Positions 41,996 to 49,424 of a stretch of 49,666 bases of DNA are shown piece by piece. The DNA is taken from the NCBI GenBank assembly GCA_040376005.1, contig JBEIRK010000004.1, positions 1 through 49,666 of the forward strand, given 5' to 3'. The position numbers and the translations under genes are program-made. Each line of letters opens with the position of its first letter. The first letter of the stretch is position 1. A model generated the notes under the pieces. The model was not told the DNA's origin. It saw nothing but the letters and a program-made list of their open reading frames with translations, and ran no database searches. The DNA is from JAGXTF01 sp040376005. GTDB taxonomy: Bacteria; Bacteroidota; Bacteroidia; NS11-12g; UBA955.

Positions 41996-42382
41996 ATGGC
42001 GAACCAAAAAAAGGTAACGAAAAAGAAAGTAAAAGTTGATCCTTATGGACAAGTGCACATCCGTGCAACTTTCAATAACATCATTGTAAGTGTAACGAAT
42101 ATCGAGGGACAGGTTATTTCCTGGTCATCTGCAGGTAAAATGGGATTCCGTGGTTCTAAGAAGAACACACCTTATGCTGCACAGATGTGCTCACTCGATT
42201 GTGCAAAAGTTGCATTTGATGCAGGTCTGCGCAAAGTGGATGTATTTGTAAAAGGTCCAGGAGGCGGACGTGATAGCGCAATCAGAAATCTTCAAACTGT
42301 AGGTTTGGAAGTAGTTTCTATTACCGATATCACTCCATTGCCGCACAACGGATGCCGCCCACCAAAACGTCGCAGAGTTTAA
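41996..42382 (+). CDS. rpsK: 30S ribosomal protein S11
   Basis: 128 residues: HIRATFNNIIVSVTNIEGQV, SSAGKMGFRGSKKNTPYAAQ and the invariant C-terminus PLPHNGCRPPKRRRV. S11 forms part of the 30S platform. Confidence 0.98.
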   Translation: MANQKKVTKKKVKVDPYGQVHIRATFNNIIVSVTNIEGQVISWSSAGKMGFRGSKKNTPYAAQMCSLDCAKVAFDAGLRKVDVFVKGPGGGRDSAIRNLQTVGLEVVSITDITPLPHNGCRPPKRRRV

Positions 42383-42402
42383 TCAATTAAAGAAAAGAAT
42401 CA

Positions 42403-43008
42403 ATGGCAAGATATACAGGACCCAAATCCAAAATTGCACGTCGCTTTCGCGAGCCTATTTTCGGTCGCGATAAAGCATTAGAAAAGAAGAATTACGGCCC
42501 TGGAATTCATGGCAATTCCAGACGTAAGCCAAAACAGTCTGAATACGCTGTACAGCTGGCTGAAAAGCAAAAAGCCAAGTATACCTATGGCTTGCTCGAA
42601 CGTCAGTTCCGTAATACATTTAACCGCGCGGCGGCTAAAAAAGGAATTACAGGTGAAAACCTTTTGAAATTCCTCGAAGCACGTCTTGACAACACTGTGT
42701 TCCGTCTTGGTATTGCTCCAACTCGCAGCGCTGCACGTCAGTTTGTTTCTCACAGACACATTACCGTTAACGGTGAAGTAGTAAATATTCCCAGCTACGC
42801 TTTGCGTCCTGGTGATGTTATTGCTGTTCGTGAAAAATCAAAGTCACTTGAAGTGGTAACCAATAGTGTAAGCGGTGTGCGTAAGCGCTTTAACTGGTTG
42901 GATTGGGACGGCGATGCACTTACCGGCACATTCCTGACCTATCCAGAACGCGGCGAGATTCCTGAAAACATTAAGGAACAACTCATCGTAGAATTGTACA
43001 GTAAATAA
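42403..43008 (+). CDS. rpsD: 30S ribosomal protein S4, zinc-free form
   Basis: 201 residues: MARYTGPKSKIARRFREPIF, RPKQ-like RKPKQSEYAVQLAEKQKAKY, and the S4 RNA-binding domain LDNTVFRLGIAPTRSAARQF. The N-terminal cysteine cluster of zinc-binding S4 is missing. S4 starts 30S assembly; in E. coli it represses the alpha operon. It lies directly before rpoA. Confidence 0.98.
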   Translation: MARYTGPKSKIARRFREPIFGRDKALEKKNYGPGIHGNSRRKPKQSEYAVQLAEKQKAKYTYGLLERQFRNTFNRAAAKKGITGENLLKFLEARLDNTVFRLGIAPTRSAARQFVSHRHITVNGEVVNIPSYALRPGDVIAVREKSKSLEVVTNSVSGVRKRFNWLDWDGDALTGTFLTYPERGEIPENIKEQLIVELYSK

Positions 43009-43030
43009 TAACAACGAAAACAAACAACAA

Positions 43031-44023
43031 ATGGGCGTTATACCGTTTCAAAAACCGAATAAAGTGGTAATGAACAAAGCCACAGATTTCCATGGTGTGT
43101 TCGAATTTTCACCATTGGAAAAGGGCTATGGAGTTACCATAGGCAATGCCATGCGCCGTATCCTGCTTTCTTCCTTGGAAGGCTATGCAATTACCTCTGT
43201 TAAAATTCAAGGCGCTGACCATGAGTTTAGCACAATCAAAGGTGTTGTAGAAGATGTAGTAGAAATCGTATTGAATCTTAAGCAAGTTCGTTTCAAATCC
43301 AACAGCTCTACTGAAGATTCTGAAAAAATATACATTTCTATCAAAGGAAAAGATCAAGTCCTCGCTGGTGATATCGGAAGATATACAAATGCGTTCACCG
43401 TTCTAAACCCAGAATTGGTGATTTGCAATATCGAACCTACTATCAGTTTGGAGTTGGAACTTACCATCGCTAAAGGCCGTGGTTATGTTCCTGCTGATGA
43501 AAACAAACCAAAAGATGCTCCTATCGGTCTTGTTGCCGTAGATTCTATCTATACCCCTATCCGTAACGTGAAATACACTGTTGAGGATTTCCGTGTAGAA
43601 CAAAGAACGGATTACGAGAAATTGGTAATGGAAGTGAGCACCGATGGTTCTATTCATCCAGAAGAAGCGCTGAAAGAAGCAGCTAAAATTTTGATTCAAC
43701 ACTTTGTTCTGTTTAGCGATGAGAACATTATGCCTGAATCTAAAGCAAGCAAAGCGGTTGAGGAAGTAGATGAAGGATTCCTTCAAATGCGTAAAATCCT
43801 TAAAACACCATTGGCTGATCTTGATCTGTCAGTGCGCGCCTACAACTGCTTGAAAGCAGCTGAAATCAGAACTTTGGGCGAATTGGTAAATTATCAAATC
43901 GATGACCTTCTTAAGTTCCGTAATTTTGGTAAGAAGTCACTTAGCGAACTTGAAGAGTTTGTTCGTGACAAAGGCCTTCATTTTGGAATGGATGTGTCTA
44001 AGTATAACCTGACTGAAGATTAA
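43031..44023 (+). CDS. rpoA: RNA polymerase alpha subunit
   Basis: 330 residues. The N-terminal assembly domain has FEFSPLEKGYGVTIGNAMRR and ILLSSLEGYAITSVKIQG. The C-terminal domain (from about residue 255) has DLDLSVRAYNCLKAAEIRTL and DLLKFRNFGKKSLSELEEFV for promoter and activator contacts. In Bacteroidota it works with an atypical primary sigma factor reading TTG/TAnnTTTG, the pattern found throughout this window. Confidence 0.98.
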   Translation: MGVIPFQKPNKVVMNKATDFHGVFEFSPLEKGYGVTIGNAMRRILLSSLEGYAITSVKIQGADHEFSTIKGVVEDVVEIVLNLKQVRFKSNSSTEDSEKIYISIKGKDQVLAGDIGRYTNAFTVLNPELVICNIEPTISLELELTIAKGRGYVPADENKPKDAPIGLVAVDSIYTPIRNVKYTVEDFRVEQRTDYEKLVMEVSTDGSIHPEEALKEAAKILIQHFVLFSDENIMPESKASKAVEEVDEGFLQMRKILKTPLADLDLSVRAYNCLKAAEIRTLGELVNYQIDDLLKFRNFGKKSLSELEEFVRDKGLHFGMDVSKYNLTED

Positions 44024-44029
44024 TTTGAG

Positions 44030-44665
44030 ATGAGACACGGAAAGAAAGTAAATCACTTGGGCAGAACTGCCCCACACCGTAAAGCCCTTATGGCGAATAT
44101 GGCTTCTTCGCTGATTAAAAATAAGCGTATCACAACTACTGTAGCAAAAGCAAAAGCTTTGCGTATGTATGTTGAGCCATTGATTACTAAAAGCAAAGAT
44201 AATTCAGTGCACAGTCACCGTACCGTGTTTGCTTACCTAAAAGATAAACATGCCGTTCATGAGCTGTTTACCGTAGTTAGCGAAAAAATCGCAAGCCGCC
44301 CAGGTGGTTACACCCGAATCCTTAAATTGGGCAATCGTATGGGTGATAACGCGGACATGGCCATGATTGAGTTGGTGGACTTTAACGAGTTTTTCACTGG
44401 CTTTGGTGATGATAAAAAAGCTGCAGGCAAGCGCACCCGCCGTGGTAAAGCTAAAACTGCTACTACTGCCGCACCTAAAGCTGAAGCGAAAGCTGAGGTT
44501 GTTGCTCCAGTAGTTGAAGAAGTTGCAGTTGAAACACCTGCTGAAGAAGTTGCTGTTGTTGAAAATACAGTGGAAGAAATTGTAGCAGATGCTCCAGCTG
44601 AAGAAACTGCTGAAAACAACGATGCAGAAGCTCCAGCAGCTGATGATGAAGAAAACAAAGCTTAA
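44030..44665 (+). CDS. rplQ: 50S ribosomal protein L17 with long Ala/Glu/Val tail
   Basis: 211 residues. The first 120 or so are canonical: MRHGKKVNHLGRTAPHRKAL, ITTTVAKAKALRMYVEPLIT and RPGGYTRILKLGNRMGDNAD. After a basic linker (KKAAGKRTRRGKAKTATT) comes an acidic low-complexity tail of about 70 residues rich in Ala, Glu and Val, ending DAEAPAADDEENKA. E. coli L17 has 127 residues, so the tail is a large addition. It is the last gene of the operon, 20 bases before the terminator. Confidence 0.97.
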   Translation: MRHGKKVNHLGRTAPHRKALMANMASSLIKNKRITTTVAKAKALRMYVEPLITKSKDNSVHSHRTVFAYLKDKHAVHELFTVVSEKIASRPGGYTRILKLGNRMGDNADMAMIELVDFNEFFTGFGDDKKAAGKRTRRGKAKTATTAAPKAEAKAEVVAPVVEEVAVETPAEEVAVVENTVEEIVADAPAEETAENNDAEAPAADDEENKA

Positions 44666-44684
44666 TCCCAACAATTAAGTCCAT

Positions 44685-44714
44685 AAAAAAGCCCCGATTT
44701 TCGGGGCTTTTTTT
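44685..44714. terminator. Bidirectional terminator between rplQ and the thioredoxin gene
   Basis: AAAAAAGCCCCGA and TCGGGGCTTTTTTT form a near-perfect stem of GCCCCGA/TCGGGGC flanked by A and T tracts. It ends the ribosomal operon on the plus strand. Read on the minus strand it also serves the convergent thioredoxin gene, whose stop codon (44713-44715) overlaps the terminator tract. Confidence 0.9.
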
Positions 44715-45009
44715 ATGCAATGTGGTTTTTAAGTTCCGCTTCGAGCACATGTATTGGCAGTGCTCCACTTTTTCTCCAAAGTATCTTTCCCTTCTGAAAT
44801 AAGATCAGTGTAGGAATACCTGAGATTTGGTATTTAGCCGCCACAGATTGATTCCTGTCTACATCTATCTTTAAAATGATAATTCGGTTGGCATGTCGCT
44901 GCTTGAATTCCTTGAGCACCGGTGCCATGACCTTACATGGACCACACCAGTCTGCATAGAAGTCAACAAGAACGGGTTGATCGCCCGAGATAATGGCAGA
45001 AAAGTCCAT
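44713..45009 (-). CDS. Thioredoxin
   Basis: 98 residues, single thioredoxin domain without a signal peptide, thus cytosolic. DFYADWCGPCKVMAPVLKEF holds the redox pair Cys-Gly-Pro-Cys, KIDVDRNQSVAAKYQISGIP the cis-Pro loop and LILFQKGKILWRKSGA the last strands. It reduces protein disulfides using thioredoxin reductase. It is the third gene of an operon after two rhodaneses, one base from the nearer one, suggesting it reduces their persulfide or sulfur carriers (inference). Confidence 0.93.
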   Translation of the reverse strand: MDFSAIISGDQPVLVDFYADWCGPCKVMAPVLKEFKQRHANRIIILKIDVDRNQSVAAKYQISGIPTLILFQKGKILWRKSGALPIHVLEAELKNHIA

Positions 45010-45010
45010 G

Positions 45011-45319
45011 TTAAAAATAACGTCTTAGACTGGTCCAACTGCCTCCGTTCTCCACCGTTTCAAATCCACTTTTGCGCAGGAGGTTTTTAGCCGCGCCACT
45101 GCGCATTCCGGAAGCGCAACAGGTAATGATAGGTTTTGCCTTAGATAATTTGGCAATACTTGCAGGGAGCTTGTCTAACGGAATATTTCTGGCTCCTTTG
45201 ACATGTCCCTGTCCAAACTCGCTTGGAGTCCTTACATCAAGTATAAGTGCACCATCTGAGATTAATTGACCTAGATCAACCTTCTCCTTTTTCCCGAATA
45301 ATGATGAAAAGAGTCCCAT
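45011..45319 (-). CDS. Rhodanese-like sulfurtransferase, copy A
   Basis: 102 residues, single rhodanese domain. ALILDVRTPSEFGQGHVKGA, NIPLDKLPASI and the active-site loop TCCASGMRSGAA, whose second Cys is the expected persulfide cysteine, are all present; VENGGSWTSL closes the domain. The N-terminus MGLFSSLFGKKEK is a short basic stretch not found in copy B. It lies one base before thioredoxin and one base after copy B. Confidence 0.92.
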   Translation of the reverse strand: MGLFSSLFGKKEKVDLGQLISDGALILDVRTPSEFGQGHVKGARNIPLDKLPASIAKLSKAKPIITCCASGMRSGAAKNLLRKSGFETVENGGSWTSLRRYF

Positions 45320-45320
45320 A

Positions 45321-45602
45321 TTAGTTGTTGATTACAAAGTTAACGTCCAACCATGAGCCGCCATTGTAAACATTCTCTAGGCCTTGGGCCTGCAAAAAGG
45401 CTGTGGCTTGTCCACTTCTATTGCCCGAAGCGCAGCACAATACGATGGGGCCCTCTATATCGCTAAGCTCCGCAACAAAATCGGGTATTTCATTCAGTGG
45501 AATGTTCTTGGAACCCGCAACATGGCCTCCTGAAAATTCAGCTGGCGTGCGCACATCAATGACGCGGCAATGGTTTGATTTGATAATTGTCTGTAAGTCC
45601 AT
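45321..45602 (-). CDS. Rhodanese-like sulfurtransferase, copy B
   Basis: 93 residues, first gene of the trio. CRVIDVRTPAEFSGGHVAGS, NIPLNEIPDFV and LCCASGNRSGQA, then VYNGGSWLDV, follow the same layout as copy A, so the two are tandem paralogues. The active loop CASGNRSG is complete. Such single-domain rhodaneses act as cytosolic sulfur carriers or persulfide transferases; the substrate is not known. TTGTTTTG at 45621-45614 (minus strand) is a weak -7 element 11 bases before the start. Confidence 0.92.
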   Translation of the reverse strand: MDLQTIIKSNHCRVIDVRTPAEFSGGHVAGSKNIPLNEIPDFVAELSDIEGPIVLCCASGNRSGQATAFLQAQGLENVYNGGSWLDVNFVINN

Positions 45603-45613
45603 ATGTATAGATG

Positions 45614-45621
45614 CAAAACAA
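45614..45621 (-). promoter_or_regulatory. Weak candidate -7 element for the rhodanese-thioredoxin operon
   Basis: Minus strand TTGTTTTG differs from TAnnTTTG at one base; it ends 11 bases before the ATG at 45602. No TTG at the right distance was found. Confidence 0.25.
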
Positions 45622-45662
45622 CAGTGAAATTTTGGGAACTTTGGCTACTTAGGTTACAAATG

Positions 45663-45693
45663 AAAAAAGCTGCCGGAGGGGGGGCAGCTTTTC
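45663..45693 (-). terminator. Rho-independent terminator after the DGDG-motif gene
   Basis: AAAAGCTGCC (45665-45674) and GGCAGCTTTT (45683-45692) form a 10-pair stem around a G-rich loop. On the minus strand the run continues as T residues, 19 bases after the stop codon at 45712. It also separates this gene from the rhodanese operon. Confidence 0.85.
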
Positions 45694-45711
45694 TCGAGGT
45701 ATCTGGTTTTT

Positions 45712-46506
45712 TTATGTTGTCGTTGCTATGTAGGCTCCGTTGCTGTATTTCAACACACGTGTAACCGTTGTCATTTTCTTGTTCTGCTCAATGCGGGCAA
45801 CTCTGCGGCCACCATTGTGCTTGAAGTGAACCCATGTTTCTACGATTTCATTTACGCCGTCTCCGTCAACATCTTTTACTTCAAATTGCATTACTGAGTA
45901 AAGCAAATCTCCACGCTTCAATTGTTTGCGTTTTGCCAATTTGTGGTTGCTCCAATTGTCTTGAGCTTCTGAAGTATAAATGAAATTTCCTGTCTTAAAT
46001 GAGAATATGCGCTGTATGTATTTTTGAGATGCACCGCAGTCAACCTTATTAATCATGTTGATTTCCTGCAAGCCATCGCCGTCAATATCCAACAGGGCAT
46101 TTTGGTAAACCAAATCGCCGCGCTGCGCTGAAAGTGTTTGCCATTGCTGGGTAACACTTTTCTCTACCAATAACCAAATGTTGGTTTCCCAACCCAATTC
46201 CTGACCTTCTTTAGCACGGGCAGGAATGGCTATGATATATTGATCATGCTCGGTGGAGGTAAAGTGGCCTTTCACCATGCTTAAGGTCGATTGATCCAAG
46301 GCATTAACATTTACATCAAGCACATCTGATATTTGTGTTTTCAATGTGCTGCTTTGCATTATTTGGGTTACTTCACTCTTTACCCATTCTACGCCTGGCA
46401 TCGCCTGTGCGTTTGGGTCGGCAGTGTTGACCGAGTTCGTAGTTCCGGTAGCTTGCAGGTTTCCAGCCATGCAAAGCATTCCAGTGAGGATTATTAAGAT
46501 TTTCAT
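45712..46506 (-). CDS. Secreted protein with two DxDGDG calcium-type motifs, function unknown
   Basis: 264 residues with a signal peptide (MKILIILTGMLCMAGNLQAT). The family is not recognised. Two segments, LDIDGDGLQEINM and KDVDGDGVNEIVE, are Asp-x-Asp-Gly-Asp-Gly loops as found in FG-GAP/VCBS and dockerin-like calcium sites. Between them are beta-strand-like stretches (IWLLVEKS, YIQRIFSFKTGNF). It is likely periplasmic or extracellular and calcium-binding (inference). The start codon lies inside an inverted repeat (46504-46529). It is monocistronic, with its own terminator. Confidence 0.8.
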   Translation of the reverse strand: MKILIILTGMLCMAGNLQATGTTNSVNTADPNAQAMPGVEWVKSEVTQIMQSSTLKTQISDVLDVNVNALDQSTLSMVKGHFTSTEHDQYIIAIPARAKEGQELGWETNIWLLVEKSVTQQWQTLSAQRGDLVYQNALLDIDGDGLQEINMINKVDCGASQKYIQRIFSFKTGNFIYTSEAQDNWSNHKLAKRKQLKRGDLLYSVMQFEVKDVDGDGVNEIVETWVHFKHNGGRRVARIEQNKKMTTVTRVLKYSNGAYIATTT

Positions 46507-46529
46507 GTCAATAGGGAGGGTTTGACATG
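46504..46529. repeat. Inverted repeat covering the start codon of the DGDG-motif gene
   Basis: CATGTCAA (46504-46511) and TTGACATG (46522-46529), perfect 8-base arms around a 10-base spacer. In the minus-strand mRNA the 3' arm contains the AUG, so the hairpin could hide the start; as DNA it could be an operator. Confidence 0.6.
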
Positions 46530-46563
46530 TACGAAGTAAGGGGTTAGATGTGGATAACTATGT

Positions 46564-46580
46564 GCAAATTGGCGATTTGC
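46564..46580. repeat. Short inverted repeat upstream of the DGDG-motif gene
   Basis: GCAAAT (46564-46569) and ATTTGC (46575-46580) with a 5-base spacer, in the 132-base gap between the lipoprotein stop and the DGDG-motif start. Possible operator; no function is shown. Confidence 0.35.
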
Positions 46581-46638
46581 CTCTTTCGATTTACGAAATG
46601 GTACTTAGGGTTCAATGCTTGCTGTTTTGGGCTTTTTA

Positions 46639-47235
46639 TCAAGGAATTACCGTGAAAACCTGCGTGGAGGCCGCAAATGTGCCCATACTAGTCGTAATAC
46701 GAAACTCAAGCTGATGCTGGGTTTCTACGGCCATGGCCTCTGAGAAACTCACTACAGTGAATATGCCGGTGGTTCCTCTGTTATTGTTCCAATTCTGTAT
46801 AAAATTGTTTACAGGCTGGTCGTTTATCAGGGTAATATTACTAATATCTGTTCCTGCTGTTAAACGGGTATTAAAGTCTTTCAATGTCACCACAGAAATA
46901 TTCAAAATCTTTTCTGTAGTGCCTTTATATCCATCTGAAATGCATTCGCAGGCAAGGGCGGAATTTATCAGTCCAATATGGAATGAGGGTTGCTGTTTGC
47001 TATAATAGGCACGCGTGAATGCTACATTTAATGCAAGACTATCGGCTTTTACAATGCCGTTTGCGGGCAATGGGATCAACTCTTCTGTTGGTTTTTTTAC
47101 AACCTTATAAGCTGTAAAAAACATCTTTCCTATTTTGTAATAGGATTCAACTGGTGGACAATTACAGGGAGAACACGCTTGAAAGAATACACCCAATGGG
47201 CCAGCTAAGAAGAGGAGAATCAGTAGTTTTTTCAC
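46639..47235 (-). CDS. Lipoprotein of unknown function
   Basis: 198 residues from GTG at 47235 (VKKLLILLFLAGPLGVFFQA before the first cysteine); a longer in-frame start at 47295 would overlap the S46 peptidase end and lose the clean signal. FFQAC is a plausible lipobox, and the mature protein would begin CSPCNCPPVESYY, with three cysteines in six residues. The rest is a beta-rich domain with two further cysteines (ALACECIS). No family is recognised. It follows the peptidase gene by ten bases and may be cotranscribed. Confidence 0.7.
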   Translation of the reverse strand: MKKLLILLFLAGPLGVFFQACSPCNCPPVESYYKIGKMFFTAYKVVKKPTEELIPLPANGIVKADSLALNVAFTRAYYSKQQPSFHIGLINSALACECISDGYKGTTEKILNISVVTLKDFNTRLTAGTDISNITLINDQPVNNFIQNWNNNRGTTGIFTVVSFSEAMAVETQHQLEFRITTSMGTFAASTQVFTVIP

Positions 47236-47245
47236 GGTTGAATTC

Positions 47246-49354
47246 TTAAATGCTAACGCCCATTTCAGCAAGCAAATGGTCAGCCTTGCCAACATACTTC
47301 ATAACATAGACCACATAGCGTATATCCACACCAATGCTGCGCGAATACTGCTCGTTCCAAGCATAATCATTAATGGTGGCTGAAAATGACCGGTCGAAGT
47401 TTACCCCAATCAGGTTTCCTTCGGCATCCAATACGGGAGAGCCACTGTTGCCGCCCGTGGTGTCTAGGTTGTATAAGAAGCACACAATTACCTCACCGGT
47501 AACGGGGTCTTTAAAGTAGGTGGGCACGTTCTCAACCCTTAAATTATCCGCTACCACAGCAGGAAGGCGGTAGTCGGTTTTGGTGTTGGCTTTTTCCCAT
47601 ACGCCGCGCAGGGTGGTAAACGGTAAGTGGACTTCTCCATCATTGGGGCTGAAACGTTTGATATAGCCATACGTAAGCCTTAAGGTGCTGTTGGCATCAG
47701 GAATAAATTGACCCGATTTGAATTGCTCTTTAAGGTCCAAGTATTTCGGCATAATAGACTTTAGCTCGTTTTCTATTCCAGCCCATTCTTTATCCGTGGC
47801 ACGAATGTCTTCTTTCAAATATTGAAACAAGCTTATAATCATGCCTTGGTGCTTTAATAGCTTGTCTGCATTGGTGTGATGCATGAACTGCGTGTCCAGT
47901 AGTTTCTCGCTTTTACGTAATTTGGATATCCATTGATCCACTGTTGATTTTCCCAATACTGGCCTCAGATCTTTGAATTTACTTATGCGTTTAAGCAATT
48001 CTGCCAACACATCCAATTCGTAATCTTTGTCAATGATGGTGTAGTTTTTTGCGAATTCATTAAGCCCAGATTTCAATTTTGCCGTTTCGCCTGCATCCTT
48101 GGCGGTAGCAAGTGCATCCCGAATTTGCTGAATGCGTGCTGCGGTTGCAACTGGGGAAGATTGATTTAAAAGAAAGCTATAAATGGTGCGTTTTTCAGCC
48201 AGAGCAGATTTTTTACTCCATGTTTGGCTGAGTTCACCAATGACGCCCTGGTGTAGGTTTTGCGTATTGGCAAAAACTTGCATCGAAGCTTCGTCTTGAA
48301 ACTTGCGCTGCACCAAGGCTGTGCGCTTGATGCCTTGGATTTTACCTCTATAGTTCTTTTCCACATTGGCCAGAGATTGAATCGTGCCTGCAAAGGCCAG
48401 TTGTTTATCTACATTGCCTTCGCTGCGTTTTTCCATTTGTTCAATGCACCATGCATACCATTGTTGTATGTAAGGCAATTGAAAATCTTGCTGATATGCC
48501 ATGTACGGCGCACTTTCATGTCTGAAGGTTCTGCCGGGATAGCCCATGATAAAGATGAAGTCATTCTCTTTGGTGCCTTTAGCATTGATTTTAAGATGTT
48601 TTGCAGGCTTGTAAGGTTTGTTGTCTTTGGAATAGGGTGCAGGTTTTCCATCGGGACCCACATAAGCGCGCACCATACTGAAATCGCCATTGTGTCTTGG
48701 CCATTCCCAGTTGTCTAAATCACCGCCGAATTGGCCAATAGTAACGGGTGGAGCATATACCAATCGCACATCAGTAATGAGGGTGTAGCGAAACAGGGTA
48801 TAGCTTTTTCCTACAAACATTTCAGAAATTTCCACACTGTATTCAGGCGTTTTCTTGCTTTCCTCTTCGCGGATTTTCTTAATGTTCTCCGCGATTTTCT
48901 CAGCGCGTTTATTTGCTGCGGTTTGGTCGTCTATGCCTTCCAATACCCTGCTCGACACGTCTTCGTAACTTTGGGTAATTCTGCAGGGCATATCAATGGG
49001 CAGTTCCATCTCTTTGGTTTGGGCAACAAAGCCATTCTCAAGATAATTTTGATTTTCGGTGCTAAGGTCTGCAACGCCGCCATATACGCAGTGGTGGTTG
49101 GTAATTACCAATCCTTCATCTGAAATAAATGAGCCTGTGCAACCGCCTACTTTTACCAAGGCATTGGTTAAGGCAACACCCCCTGGATTAAAGATTTCTT
49201 TTGCAGTGAGTTTCATTCCGGCTTCTTGCAAGGCCGCTTCATTGAGGTAGTTCAGAGGGAACATGCCTTCTTCTTGCTTGTGCGAGGGCAGTAAAAACAG
49301 ACATGCAGCGACAATTGCGCTTCCTAAGACCAAACGGTTTTTATGTAGGCTCAT
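47246..49354 (-). CDS. S46 family dipeptidyl-peptidase, DPP11-like
   Basis: 702 residues from ATG at 49354; a longer frame to 49540 reads through the promoter and into the divergent gene and is rejected. Signal or anchor: RLVLGSAIVAACLFLLPS. The chymotrypsin-like triad of family S46 is visible: His88 in TNHHCVYGG, Asp in WPRHNGDFSMVRAY and Ser637 in TTGGNSGSPVLD. Eighteen residues after that Ser is Arg655 in VNFDRSF; in Porphyromonas the matching Arg673 gives DPP11 its Asp/Glu preference, while DPP7 has Gly. It probably removes dipeptides with acidic P1 residues in the periplasm for peptide nutrition. Confidence 0.92.
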   Translation of the reverse strand: MSLHKNRLVLGSAIVAACLFLLPSHKQEEGMFPLNYLNEAALQEAGMKLTAKEIFNPGGVALTNALVKVGGCTGSFISDEGLVITNHHCVYGGVADLSTENQNYLENGFVAQTKEMELPIDMPCRITQSYEDVSSRVLEGIDDQTAANKRAEKIAENIKKIREEESKKTPEYSVEISEMFVGKSYTLFRYTLITDVRLVYAPPVTIGQFGGDLDNWEWPRHNGDFSMVRAYVGPDGKPAPYSKDNKPYKPAKHLKINAKGTKENDFIFIMGYPGRTFRHESAPYMAYQQDFQLPYIQQWYAWCIEQMEKRSEGNVDKQLAFAGTIQSLANVEKNYRGKIQGIKRTALVQRKFQDEASMQVFANTQNLHQGVIGELSQTWSKKSALAEKRTIYSFLLNQSSPVATAARIQQIRDALATAKDAGETAKLKSGLNEFAKNYTIIDKDYELDVLAELLKRISKFKDLRPVLGKSTVDQWISKLRKSEKLLDTQFMHHTNADKLLKHQGMIISLFQYLKEDIRATDKEWAGIENELKSIMPKYLDLKEQFKSGQFIPDANSTLRLTYGYIKRFSPNDGEVHLPFTTLRGVWEKANTKTDYRLPAVVADNLRVENVPTYFKDPVTGEVIVCFLYNLDTTGGNSGSPVLDAEGNLIGVNFDRSFSATINDYAWNEQYSRSIGVDIRYVVYVMKYVGKADHLLAEMGVSI

Positions 49355-49359
49355 TGCCA

Positions 49360-49386
49360 CAAAATTAAGACATAGATTGTGGCCAA
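49360..49386 (-). promoter_or_regulatory. Candidate promoter for the S46 peptidase gene
   Basis: Minus strand: TTG at 49386-49384, a 16-base spacer (short), then TAATTTTG at 49367-49360, a perfect -7 match, five bases before the ATG at 49354. Confidence 0.45.
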
Positions 49387-49424
49387 TAAAATACTTTATG
49401 CCAGCTTTCATGTTATTTTGCGCT

